DNA from: Roseateles sp049532965
Lineage (GTDB): Bacteria; Pseudomonadota; Gammaproteobacteria; Burkholderiales; Burkholderiaceae_C
NCBI RefSeq assembly: GCF_049532965.1
Contig: NZ_CP186694.1
Location: 3,100,001-3,164,000, forward strand
Direction: 5' to 3'
Length of the DNA stretch: 64,000 bases
The notes under the pieces are model-generated. The model was given only the letters and a program-made list of their open reading frames with translations. It was not told the origin of the DNA and did no database searches. Position numbers and translations under genes: made by a program. This document shows positions 57,319 through 64,000 of the stretch, piece by piece; position 1 is the first letter of the stretch; each line of letters opens with the position of its first letter.

Positions 57319-58782
57319 TCACTCGTGATGCGGGTGGTCCGGCTCGGGCAGCGCGCGGAAGGCCGTCAACGCGATCGGGCCGCCGCCGCCTGCCAACGCG
57401 GGTTCGGCGCGGTTGCCGGCGAACTGACGCGCAGGCACGATCCCCCGGCGCTGCTCGTCCAGCGTCTGCAGCTCGATGCCGCGGGCATGGAGCGGATCGG
57501 TCCAGAACAGGTAGGTCGGCGCGGTCAGCGCGCCGGCGATCAACTCCGTCGTCCAGTCCGCCGCGACGGCGGCGCCGGCTTCTCCGGCGACGGGCCGCAG
57601 CCAGCGGGCCAGCGTGCGCTCGTCCAGCAAGGAGTCGTAGAGCTGGTTGAAGCCGGCGACGAAGCTGCCGCGCGCGCTCATCGTGTCCCAGTGCGTCGGC
57701 GTGCGCAGCGCCTCCGCCAGACGGCCCTGGCCGACGCGCATCCGCAGCGGCGTGCCGCTGCCGTGCCGGCAGGCATGGTGGAGCATCAGCAAGGTCCACA
57801 GGTCCAATGCCTCGCCGCCCCAGTTGGCCAGGCCGCGCAGCACCACGCCACCGGGCACCACCGCGCGAGCGGCCAGGTCGACGTCGGGGGCCGCCGCGAA
57901 CGCCCGGCTGACCGCGAGCTGATTGATCGCATAACCGAGCCCGGCCAGCGCCAGCGAGCTGCGCGTCGGACCGCTGTCGGGCTCGGTGACCATGGGCCAG
58001 CGCGCCTGCACGCCGTCGCGCAGCAGCGGATACAGCACCACCTCCGCAAAGCGAGAGCCGACGTTCAGCAGCGTGCCGGTCGTCGCAGCGAGCAGCCCCG
58101 CGCCCGCGGGCAAGGCCATCAACACGACACGCGTCGCCCGCGAATAGCGGGTGGCCTCGCCGCGCATCTCGTCTCGCACCAGCAGCACGGCCTGCCCGAG
58201 CGCCGGCAGCGCCAGGCAGCCGGTGGACATCAAGGTCCGCGCGGTCTCGGACACGCTGTCGGCAAGCGCCAGGTCGATCGCGCGGCCCACCGCCTGGCGC
58301 GCCATCGTCGGCAACGCCACGGACGCGAAGTTGCGGGCGGCACAGTGCGCCGCGTTGACCGCGGCACGGCCGGACGCGCCGAGGAAGGCCCGTAGCCGAC
58401 CACTGGGGGAGAGGCAGTCGCGCTCCGCGTCGAGCGCCCGCGCCGCGCAGGCACGGAGCCCGTCCGGCAGCGCCGCTGGATTGCCATCGACGATGAATTC
58501 GTCGACCGACGCGGCCAGCGAGCCCGGCACGACACGCAGATCGAGCCCTTCGCTCGCCTGCCTCGCCAACGATGCGGCTTCCTCGATGCCACGGGGACCC
58601 AGCAGTTCCAGCACGTGGTCGATCAGCGGGGCCTCGGATCCCGCCGAGGACGGCGTATCGGGCGAAGGCGTCGGGGTCGCGGCACCGGTCGCGCCAGCGT
58701 GGGCGCCGGGGTCCGCCGCAGGCGGGACGTCGTCGAGGGACAAGGGGGATGCGCCGCGCGGCGGCCAGGGGCTGATCTGCAT
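57319..58782 (-). CDS. Hypothetical protein, no recognised family
   Basis: I do not recognise this 487-residue protein. Residues 1-55 are Pro/Ser/Thr/Ala-rich and likely disordered (MQISPWPPRGASPLS...). The rest is Ala/Leu/Arg-rich, with possible helices at ~195-250 that include hydrophobic runs (TRVVLMALPAGAGLLAATTG, TRSSLALAGLGYAINQLAVS); no signal peptide. A disordered Ser/Pro-rich N-terminus followed by a helical Ala-rich body is seen in some type III secreted effectors of plant-associated Burkholderiales, but I see no motif proving this. It lies 76 bp downstream of ureG. Confidence 0.5.
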   Translation of the reverse strand: MQISPWPPRGASPLSLDDVPPAADPGAHAGATGAATPTPSPDTPSSAGSEAPLIDHVLELLGPRGIEEAASLARQASEGLDLRVVPGSLAASVDEFIVDGNPAALPDGLRACAARALDAERDCLSPSGRLRAFLGASGRAAVNAAHCAARNFASVALPTMARQAVGRAIDLALADSVSETARTLMSTGCLALPALGQAVLLVRDEMRGEATRYSRATRVVLMALPAGAGLLAATTGTLLNVGSRFAEVVLYPLLRDGVQARWPMVTEPDSGPTRSSLALAGLGYAINQLAVSRAFAAAPDVDLAARAVVPGGVVLRGLANWGGEALDLWTLLMLHHACRHGSGTPLRMRVGQGRLAEALRTPTHWDTMSARGSFVAGFNQLYDSLLDERTLARWLRPVAGEAGAAVAADWTTELIAGALTAPTYLFWTDPLHARGIELQTLDEQRRGIVPARQFAGNRAEPALAGGGGPIALTAFRALPEPDHPHHE

Positions 58783-58858
58783 CGCCGCTCAGTCCGCCGC
58801 CTCCGCCGCGGGTTCTTCCCCCGTTCGAGCGTGGTCGCCGGACATGCCGGCGCGCGGC

Positions 58859-59539
58859 TCAGGACGAACGCAGCATGCCCTGGCGCTCGATGAACGCGAC
58901 CACCTCGTCCAGGCCGCTCAAGGTCTTGAGGTTGGTCATCACGAAGGGACGCGTCGGGCGCATGCGTTTCGTGTCCGCTTCCATTACCTCGAGGTTGGCG
59001 CCGACATGCGGCGCCAGGTCGGTCTTGTTGATGACGAACAGGTCGCTCTTCGTGATGCCGGGGCCGCCCTTGCGCGGGATCTTCTCGCCTGCGGCGACAT
59101 CGATGACGTAGATCGTCAGGTCACTCAGCTCGGGACTGAAGGTGGCCGCAAGGTTGTCGCCGCCCGACTCGATGAACACGACGTCCGCCTCCGGGAACTG
59201 CGCCAGCATGCGGTCGATGGCCTCGAGGTTGATCGACGCATCCTCGCGGATCGCGGTGTGCGGGCACCCGCCGGTCTCCACGCCCATGATGCGCTCGGGC
59301 GGCAGCGCGCCGCTGACGGTCAGCAGACGCTGGTCTTCCTTGGTGTAGATGTCGTTGGTGATCGCGACCAGGTCCCAGCGCTCGCGCATCGCCTTGCACA
59401 ACATCTCCAGCAAGGTCGTCTTGCCCGATCCGACCGGACCGCCGATGCCCACGCGCAGCGGCGGCAGCGCCTTCGTACGGCCGGGAATGTGATGCAGCGG
59501 CGCCGAGCCGGGGGACGAGGGCGAGGGGAAGGTGCTCAT
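58859..59539 (-). CDS. ureG: Urease accessory GTPase UreG
   Basis: A 226-residue SIMIBI GTPase that drives nickel insertion into urease. The P-loop GGPVGSGKTTLLEMLCKAM is near residues 34-52, the metal-binding CPH lies in VETGGCPHTAIREDASINLEAID, and GTP base binding in VINKTDLAPHVGA. The short N-terminal Ser/Pro/His extension (about 25 residues) is typical. Its ATG overlaps the ureF stop (ATGA). Confidence 0.96.
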   Translation of the reverse strand: MSTFPSPSSPGSAPLHHIPGRTKALPPLRVGIGGPVGSGKTTLLEMLCKAMRERWDLVAITNDIYTKEDQRLLTVSGALPPERIMGVETGGCPHTAIREDASINLEAIDRMLAQFPEADVVFIESGGDNLAATFSPELSDLTIYVIDVAAGEKIPRKGGPGITKSDLFVINKTDLAPHVGANLEVMEADTKRMRPTRPFVMTNLKTLSGLDEVVAFIERQGMLRSS

Positions 59540-60282
59540 GATCGGAACAGACGGGAGTACTGGGTTTCGTGGCGCGCCGCCAGGATGGACAGCATGGGCG
59601 CGAAGAGTTGCCGGCGCGCGGGCGGCGTGGCGATGGCCTCGGCCACCGCGGCGGGGATCTGCGCGGCCAGGCGGGTCAGCACCCGCTGGCCGTCGGTCTG
59701 GCCGAGCGGCACCGCCTTCAACGCGGCCTGCACCTGGTTCTCGGCCCAGCCGAACAACTGCGCCTGCAACGCCTGCTCGACGGGCACATCGATCGTCGCC
59801 AGCGCCAGCGCCATCACGAAGGCGTGGTGCGCCGGCTGTCCGTCGCCGCACTCGAGCAGCAGCGCCAGTTGCGCCGGCGTCGCCATCGGCTGGCCGCGCA
59901 GCCAGCTCAGCAGCGACTGCCCCATCTGCTCGCTTTGCAGCCGCGCTTCGGCGCCGTCGCGGGTCATGCGCAACCAGGCGGCCACGTCGCGTAGCGTCGC
60001 CTCGTCACTCGCGCGCCAGGCCGCGACGGCCTGCGCCGTGGCCGCGAGATCGCCACGCGCCAGCAGTCGCATCTGCTGGCACAGCCAGTCGCCGGCGCTG
60101 GCACCGTCGCGCACCAGCCCGTGCTCGACCGCCGCCTCGAGCGCTTCGGAGTACGAGAACGCCCCGATCGGCAGCGCCGGCGACGCGAGCCAGACCAGCC
60201 GCAGCAGCGGCGGGACCGGATCAGCGGCGGGGCGCGTGATCGTGGCCGTGAGCGCCGTGGGAATGACCGTGTTCGTGGTCAT
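59536..60282 (-). CDS. ureF: Urease accessory protein UreF
   Basis: A 248-residue all-helical chaperone that works with UreG and UreD in urease activation. Family landmarks: LLRLVWLASPALPIGAFSYSEALEAAVE near 20-50 and C-terminal SILAARHETQYSRLFRS, the C-terminal region that contacts UreG/UreD. ATG 60282 is used; longer forms to 60453 would cover ureE. The gene overlaps ureE by about 62 bp, unusual but seen in compact ure operons. Confidence 0.94.
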   Translation of the reverse strand: MTTNTVIPTALTATITRPAADPVPPLLRLVWLASPALPIGAFSYSEALEAAVEHGLVRDGASAGDWLCQQMRLLARGDLAATAQAVAAWRASDEATLRDVAAWLRMTRDGAEARLQSEQMGQSLLSWLRGQPMATPAQLALLLECGDGQPAHHAFVMALALATIDVPVEQALQAQLFGWAENQVQAALKAVPLGQTDGQRVLTRLAAQIPAAVAEAIATPPARRQLFAPMLSILAARHETQYSRLFRS

Positions 60283-60898
60283 GCGCGTGGTCGTGGAGGG
60301 CGTGGCCGTGGTCGTGTCCGCAGCCCGGGCCGTGCACGTGCGGTGCCGGGGCGGCCTGGATGGCGATGGTCTTCCGGCCCTGCGGCGCGGGGTCATGCGC
60401 AGGGCCATGGTCGTGGCCGTGGGCGTGGCCATGGGTGTGTCCGCCGGCGGCATAGGCGCCCGCCTCCGGCTCGAAGCCCTCCTCGACCTCGCTGACGATC
60501 AGGTGCATCGCGCGCAGCATGTCGGCCAGTACATGGTCGGGCTCGATCTTGAGGTGATCCGGCTTGAGCTCGATCTGCACATGGCGATTGCCGAGGTGAT
60601 ACGCCGCACGGACCAGGTCGAACGGCGATCCGTGTGTCGCGCAGGCCGTGATGCGCAGCAACGGCTGCGCCGCCGCGACGGCGCGCACCAGCGAGCCGTC
60701 CTCCGCCACCAGTACGTCGCCGCCACGCACCGCGGTGCCCCGCGGCAGGAACACGCCGAGCACGCGGCCCTGGCTGTCGGTCGTCTGGAAGCGGCTCTTC
60801 TGGCGCGTGTCCCAGTCGAGCGTGACGGTGGCGGCGCGCTTGAGCAGCACCGGCGCCAGGCCGGCGCCTTGCGCGAGCAGTTTGGAGACTTGGATCAT
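60221..60898 (-). CDS. ureE: Urease accessory nickel-binding protein UreE
   Basis: A 225-residue dimeric metallochaperone. The N-terminal domain begins VTLDWDTRQKSRFQTTD and the Ni-binding C-domain contains GNRHVQIEL, with the conserved His. The last ~70 residues are strongly His/Asp/Gly-rich (HGHAHGHDHG and similar repeats), a nickel-storage tail longer than in many species. The gene overlaps ureF by 62 bp and follows ureC directly. Confidence 0.96.
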   Translation of the reverse strand: MIQVSKLLAQGAGLAPVLLKRAATVTLDWDTRQKSRFQTTDSQGRVLGVFLPRGTAVRGGDVLVAEDGSLVRAVAAAQPLLRITACATHGSPFDLVRAAYHLGNRHVQIELKPDHLKIEPDHVLADMLRAMHLIVSEVEEGFEPEAGAYAAGGHTHGHAHGHDHGPAHDPAPQGRKTIAIQAAPAPHVHGPGCGHDHGHALHDHAHDHEHGHSHGAHGHDHAPRR

Positions 60899-62617
60899 TC
60901 AGAACAGGAAATAGCGCTGCGCCATCGGAAGCACCGAGGCGGGCTCGCAGTGCAGCAGCAGCCCGTCGGCGCGCACCGCGTAGGTCTGGGGATCGATCTC
61001 CATCCGCGGGGCGTAGGCATTGTGGACCATGTCCTTCTTGCCGACGCCCCGGATGCCCTTCACCGCCGCCGCCGTCTTGGACAGCCCGTAGCGCCGCGCC
61101 ACGCCGGCACCCAGCGCGGCCTGCGACACGAAGCTCAACGAGGCCCGCGCCAGCGACCCGCCAAAGCTGCCGAACATCGGCCGGTAATGCACCGGTTGCG
61201 GGGTCGGGATGGACGCGTTCGGATCGCCCATCGCGGCCATCGCGATGACGCCGCCCTTCAGGATCAGCGACGGCTTCACGCCGAAGAAGGCGGGCTTCCA
61301 GATCACCAGGTCGGCCCACTTGCCGAGCTCGATGCTGCCGACCTCGTGGCTGATGCCGTGCGCGATCGCCGGGTTGATGGCGAGCTTGGCGACGTAGCGC
61401 TTCACCCGCGCGTTGTCGTGGCGCTCCGTATCCCCGGGCAGCGCGCCGCGCTGCTGCTTCATCTTGTGGGCGGTCTGCCAGCAGCGCAGGATCACTTCGC
61501 CCACGCGTCCCATCGCCTGCGAGTCCGAACTGAACATGCTGATCGCGCCCAGGTCATGCAGGATGTCCTCCGCCGCGATGGTCTCCTTGCGGATGCGGCT
61601 CTCGGCGAAGGCCAGGTCCTCCGCGATCGCCGGATCCAGGTGGTGGCAGACCATCAGCATGTCGACGTGCTCGTCGAGCGTGTTGATCGTGTACGGCCGC
61701 GTCGGGTTGGTGGAGCTGGGCAGCACGTTGGCCTCGCCCACCACCTTCAGGATGTCGGGCGCGTGCCCGCCGCCGGCGCCTTCGGTGTGGAAGGTGTGGA
61801 TCGTGCGGCCCTTGAAGGCGGCGACGGTGTCCTCGACGAAGCCGCTCTCGTTGAGCGTGTCGGTGTGGATGGCGACCTGCGTGTCGGTGACCTCGGCGAC
61901 GTCCAGGCAATTGGAGATCGCCGCCGGCGTCGTGCCCCAGTCCTCATGGAGCTTCAGACCGATCGCGCCGGCCTCGATCTGCTCGACCAGCGCCTCCGGC
62001 CGGCTCGCGTTGCCCTTGCCGAGGAAGCCCAGGTTCATCGGGAAGGCATCGGCCGCCTGCAGCATCCGCTCGATGTGCCAGGGACCCGGCGTGCAGGTGG
62101 TGGCGAAGGTGCCGGTCGCCGGCCCGGTGCCGCCGCCCAGCATCGTCGTCACCCCGCTGGCGAGTGCCTCTTCGATCTGCTGCGGACAGATGAAGTGGAT
62201 GTGGGAGTCGATCGCGCCGGCGGTGACGATGGCGCCCTCGCAGGCAATGACCTCGGTGCCGGGGCCGATGACGATGTCGACGCCCGGTTGCGTGTCCGGA
62301 TTGCCGGCCTTGCCGATGGCGACGATGCGGTGGTCCTTCAGGCCGATGTCGGCCTTGACGATGCCCCAGTGGTCCAGGATCAGCGCATTGGTCAGCACCG
62401 TGTCGACGGCGCCTTGCGCGCGCGTGCGCTGCGACTGCGCCATGCCGTCGCGGATGGTCTTGCCACCGCCGAACTTCACTTCCTCGCCGTAGCCACCGGC
62501 TCGCAGCGTCAGGTCGTCCTCGACCTCGATGACGAGGGCCGTGTCAGCGAGGCGGACGCGATCGCCGACGGTGGGGCCGAACATCTCGGCGTAGGCGCGT
62601 TTGCCGATGCGGGCCAT
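60899..62617 (-). CDS. ureC: Urease alpha subunit
   Basis: Catalytic subunit of 572 residues carrying the dinickel site: HIHFICPQQ (first His pair), GLKLHEDWG with the Lys that is carbamylated, HTDTLNESGF, the flap and catalytic His region MVCHHLD, and the C-terminal QRYFLF. The enzyme splits urea to ammonia and carbamate. The ATG at 62617 overlaps the ureB stop (TGATG), giving coupled translation; a GTG at 62620 is an alternative. Confidence 0.98.
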   Translation of the reverse strand: MARIGKRAYAEMFGPTVGDRVRLADTALVIEVEDDLTLRAGGYGEEVKFGGGKTIRDGMAQSQRTRAQGAVDTVLTNALILDHWGIVKADIGLKDHRIVAIGKAGNPDTQPGVDIVIGPGTEVIACEGAIVTAGAIDSHIHFICPQQIEEALASGVTTMLGGGTGPATGTFATTCTPGPWHIERMLQAADAFPMNLGFLGKGNASRPEALVEQIEAGAIGLKLHEDWGTTPAAISNCLDVAEVTDTQVAIHTDTLNESGFVEDTVAAFKGRTIHTFHTEGAGGGHAPDILKVVGEANVLPSSTNPTRPYTINTLDEHVDMLMVCHHLDPAIAEDLAFAESRIRKETIAAEDILHDLGAISMFSSDSQAMGRVGEVILRCWQTAHKMKQQRGALPGDTERHDNARVKRYVAKLAINPAIAHGISHEVGSIELGKWADLVIWKPAFFGVKPSLILKGGVIAMAAMGDPNASIPTPQPVHYRPMFGSFGGSLARASLSFVSQAALGAGVARRYGLSKTAAAVKGIRGVGKKDMVHNAYAPRMEIDPQTYAVRADGLLLHCEPASVLPMAQRYFLF

Positions 62618-62934
62618 CACAGCGCTCCCTGGATCAAGCCGCGAAATCCCCAGATCTCGCGGTGGCCGGCGATGTCGACCAGCTCGACGGTGCGCTGCTG
62701 GCCGGGCTCGAAGCGCACGGCGGTGCCGGACGCGATGTTCAGCCGCATGCCGCGCGCCGCTTCGCGATCGAAGACCAGCGCCGCGTTGGTCTCGGCGAAG
62801 TGGTAGTGCGAGCCGACCTGGATCGGCCGGTCCGCGCCGTTGACCACGGTGATCGTCAGCGTGCGGCGGCCGGGATTGAGCGCGAGCTCGCCATCGTCCA
62901 CCAGCAGCTCGCCGGGGATCAGACGCCCGCTCAT
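62617..62934 (-). CDS. ureB: Urease beta subunit
   Basis: A 105-residue subunit. It begins MSGRLIPGELLVDDGELALNPGR, and VGSHYHFAETNAALVFDREAARGMRL with FEPGQQRTVELVDIAG are typical UreB sequences. The ATG at 62934 overlaps the hupE stop. The longer upstream frame is hupE read in another phase. Confidence 0.96.
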   Translation of the reverse strand: MSGRLIPGELLVDDGELALNPGRRTLTITVVNGADRPIQVGSHYHFAETNAALVFDREAARGMRLNIASGTAVRFEPGQQRTVELVDIAGHREIWGFRGLIQGAL

Positions 62935-63581
62935 GCGATCACCATGCGGCTCAGCAGGCCGAGGCCCAGCAAGGCGATCGCGCCGCCCGCCACGCGCGAC
63001 CAGAGCGGCGCCATCGCTCGCAGCTTCAGTCCGAACGCGAGGCCGCCCGCATGCAGCAGCGCGGTGGCTGCGACCATGCCCGCGAGCGCCGCACCGCCTT
63101 GCAGTTCGGCGCCATGGGCCAGGCCATGGAAGACAGCGAATGCGCCGACCAGCGCGACCGAGCCCGTGGCGGGAACACGCCAGCGCGCAGCCGCGATGAG
63201 GCCAAGCACCAGCACCGACGCCGCCACCATCGGCTCCACGCCGGGCAGCGAGAGTCCGGCGAGGCCCAGCAGTGCGCCGGTCAGCAGCAGTGCGGCGAAG
63301 GCCAGCGGCGCGGCCAGCATCCGGCCACCACGCTGCGTCAGCGCGCTCCACAGGCCGACGGCGAGCATCGCCGCCAGGTGATCGAGGCCGGTGAACGGAT
63401 GCGCGAATCCGTCGGCGAAGGCGCCACCCGCCGCCTGCGCGCCGTGGTCGTGAAGGCTGCCGTCGCCGGTATGGGCGAACACGAAAACCGGCAGCACGGC
63501 AGCGGCGGTCAGCGCGAGTGCCTGGCAGCCGGTCAGCGCGGCGGACATGACGGCGGCGGCGCGGGAGTGGCGATGGATCAT
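62931..63581 (-). CDS. hupE: HupE/UreJ-family nickel/cobalt transporter or maturation protein
   Basis: A 216-residue membrane protein with a possible signal segment and five or six further helices; the HPFTGLDHLAAMLAVGLWS motif (HPxxGxDHxLxMxxVG) is the HupE/UreJ signature, probably binding Ni. Members take up nickel or help hydrogenase/urease maturation. ATG 63581 is chosen with AGAGGA as ribosome site and a normal signal-like start; the frame is open to 63671 but the added part is a 12-bp tandem repeat. It sits between ureA and ureB, as in several Burkholderiales. Confidence 0.88.
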   Translation of the reverse strand: MIHRHSRAAAVMSAALTGCQALALTAAAVLPVFVFAHTGDGSLHDHGAQAAGGAFADGFAHPFTGLDHLAAMLAVGLWSALTQRGGRMLAAPLAFAALLLTGALLGLAGLSLPGVEPMVAASVLVLGLIAAARWRVPATGSVALVGAFAVFHGLAHGAELQGGAALAGMVAATALLHAGGLAFGLKLRAMAPLWSRVAGGAIALLGLGLLSRMVIA

Positions 63582-63642
63582 CTCGGTCCTCTGCAGATCG
63601 GGTCGGGTCGGATCGGGGGTGCGGGCCGGTCGGCGGCCCGCC

Positions 63643-63678
63643 CTCAGGGAATCGCTCAGGGAATCGCTCAAGGAATCG
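63643..63678. repeat. Three tandem copies of a 12-bp unit at the ureA 3' end
   Basis: CTCAGGGAATCG occurs at 63643-63654, 63655-63666, and with one change at 63667-63678. The third copy contains the ureA stop codon (63668-63670), so the unit was duplicated outward from the ureA end. It adds to the ureA-hupE spacing and supplies repeated in-frame TGA codons. Confidence 0.8.
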
Positions 63679-63970
63679 GCTGGTGGACGGTGACGAGCTT
63701 GGTCCCGTCGGGGAAGGTGGCCTCGACCTGGATGTCGGGAATCATCTCGGCCACGCCCTCCATGACGTCGTCGCGGGTGAGCAGCTCACGGCCCTCCTTC
63801 ATCATCTGCGCGACGGTCTTGCCCTCGCGGGCGCCTTCCATGACAGCGGCGCTGAGGTAGGCGACGGCTTCGGGATAGTTGAGCTTCAGGCCCCTGGCCT
63901 TGCGGCGCTCGGCGAGCAGCGCGGCAGTGAAGATCAGCAGCTTGTCTTTTTCGCGGGGCGTGAGTTCCAT
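63668..63970 (-). CDS. ureA: Urease gamma subunit
   Basis: A 100-residue subunit. Family landmarks: MELTPREKDKLLIFTAALLAERRKARGLKLNYPEAVAYLSAAVMEGAREGKTV-type sequence with GLKLNYPEA and GKTVAQMM, and C-terminal VQVEATFPDGTKLVTVHQPIP-like end (here IQVEATFPDGTKLVTVHQPIP). It is the most upstream ure gene in the window; ureD would be next on the right, beyond the edge. Confidence 0.97.
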   Translation of the reverse strand: MELTPREKDKLLIFTAALLAERRKARGLKLNYPEAVAYLSAAVMEGAREGKTVAQMMKEGRELLTRDDVMEGVAEMIPDIQVEATFPDGTKLVTVHQPIP

Positions 63971-64000
63971 GGCGGGCCCTGTTGGTCTGCCGCTGCCCTA

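Noticed and set aside
58151..62806. Plus-strand open frame of about 1550 codons across the urease genes
   Set aside because: It is antisense to ureC, ureE, ureF and ureG, is Arg/Ala/Ser-rich and lacks any domain. It is open only because of the GC-rich codon pattern of the real genes.

Overview
The window is GC-rich chromosomal DNA from a betaproteobacterium of the order Burkholderiales, most likely the Roseateles/Mitsuaria/Leptothrix group. The assignment rests on gene content and order (xseB-ispA-dxs, a 6S-RNA-like locus beside a Rieske oxygenase gene, an rpfE-like gene before recJ, the yciV-yciO pair, pepN-fbp, a ure cluster with hupE inside). No 16S rRNA gene is present, so the genus is inference.

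Layout. 1-10 kb: the 3' end of a LysR gene, the isoprenoid genes dxs-ispA with xseB, a probable 6S RNA, a Rieske oxygenase, an EamA transporter, a sulfurtransferase, a universal stress protein, a ZIP metal transporter and ppx. 10-20 kb: a 34-bp perfect inverted repeat between convergent ppx and ppk, an LpxH-like phosphoesterase, rpfE-like/recJ, a host-attachment-family protein, an EAL-CBS-GGDEF protein, then the PHP phosphatase/yciO pair. 20-31 kb: ybaK-plsY-ridA, a DUF2975/HTH pair, two uncharacterised envelope proteins, an acyl-CoA synthetase, arsC-like, GNAT, a deleted DUF1016 gene, a hydrolase, REP-like palindromes, a thioesterase, a ParB-like protein and an orphan DUF4212 gene. 31-38 kb: prfB with its programmed frameshift, pepN-fbp, a Gly/Tyr-rich small protein, and a D-amino-acid deaminase-like PLP enzyme.

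38.3-40.95 kb is a small island in a tRNA-Thr(CGT) gene, bounded by 38-bp direct repeats of the tRNA 5' half. It carries an HNH protein, a Tae4-family peptidoglycan amidase (type VI secretion effector family) overlapped by a small two-helix membrane protein, an H-NS-like protein reduced to its DNA-binding domain, and the frameshifted end of a tyrosine integrase. The right-hand copy of the tRNA half keeps a good promoter, so the island appears to have separated the tRNA gene from its native promoter. I regard this as the most interesting part of the window.

41-57 kb: a VanZ-like protein, a LuxR-type regulator, the ergothioneine pair egtB-egtD, a FeeM-like acyltransferase, a PcaB-like lyase with an altered active-site loop, a CorC-like/SapC pair, apaH, tRNA-Ser(TGA), cyanophycinase, a quinone oxidoreductase divergent from a LysR gene, a chemoreceptor and tctBA. 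57-64 kb: an unrecognised 487-residue protein downstream of a urease operon read on the minus strand as ureA-hupE-ureB-ureC-ureE-ureF-ureG; ureA lies at the window edge and ureD is probably just outside.

Most genes are close-packed with stop/start overlaps (ATGA or GTGA), giving clear translational units: xseB-ispA-dxs, rpfE-like/recJ, EAL-GGDEF/PHP, plsY-ridA, pepN-fbp, egtB-egtD, corC-like/sapC, tae4/membrane protein and the ure genes.
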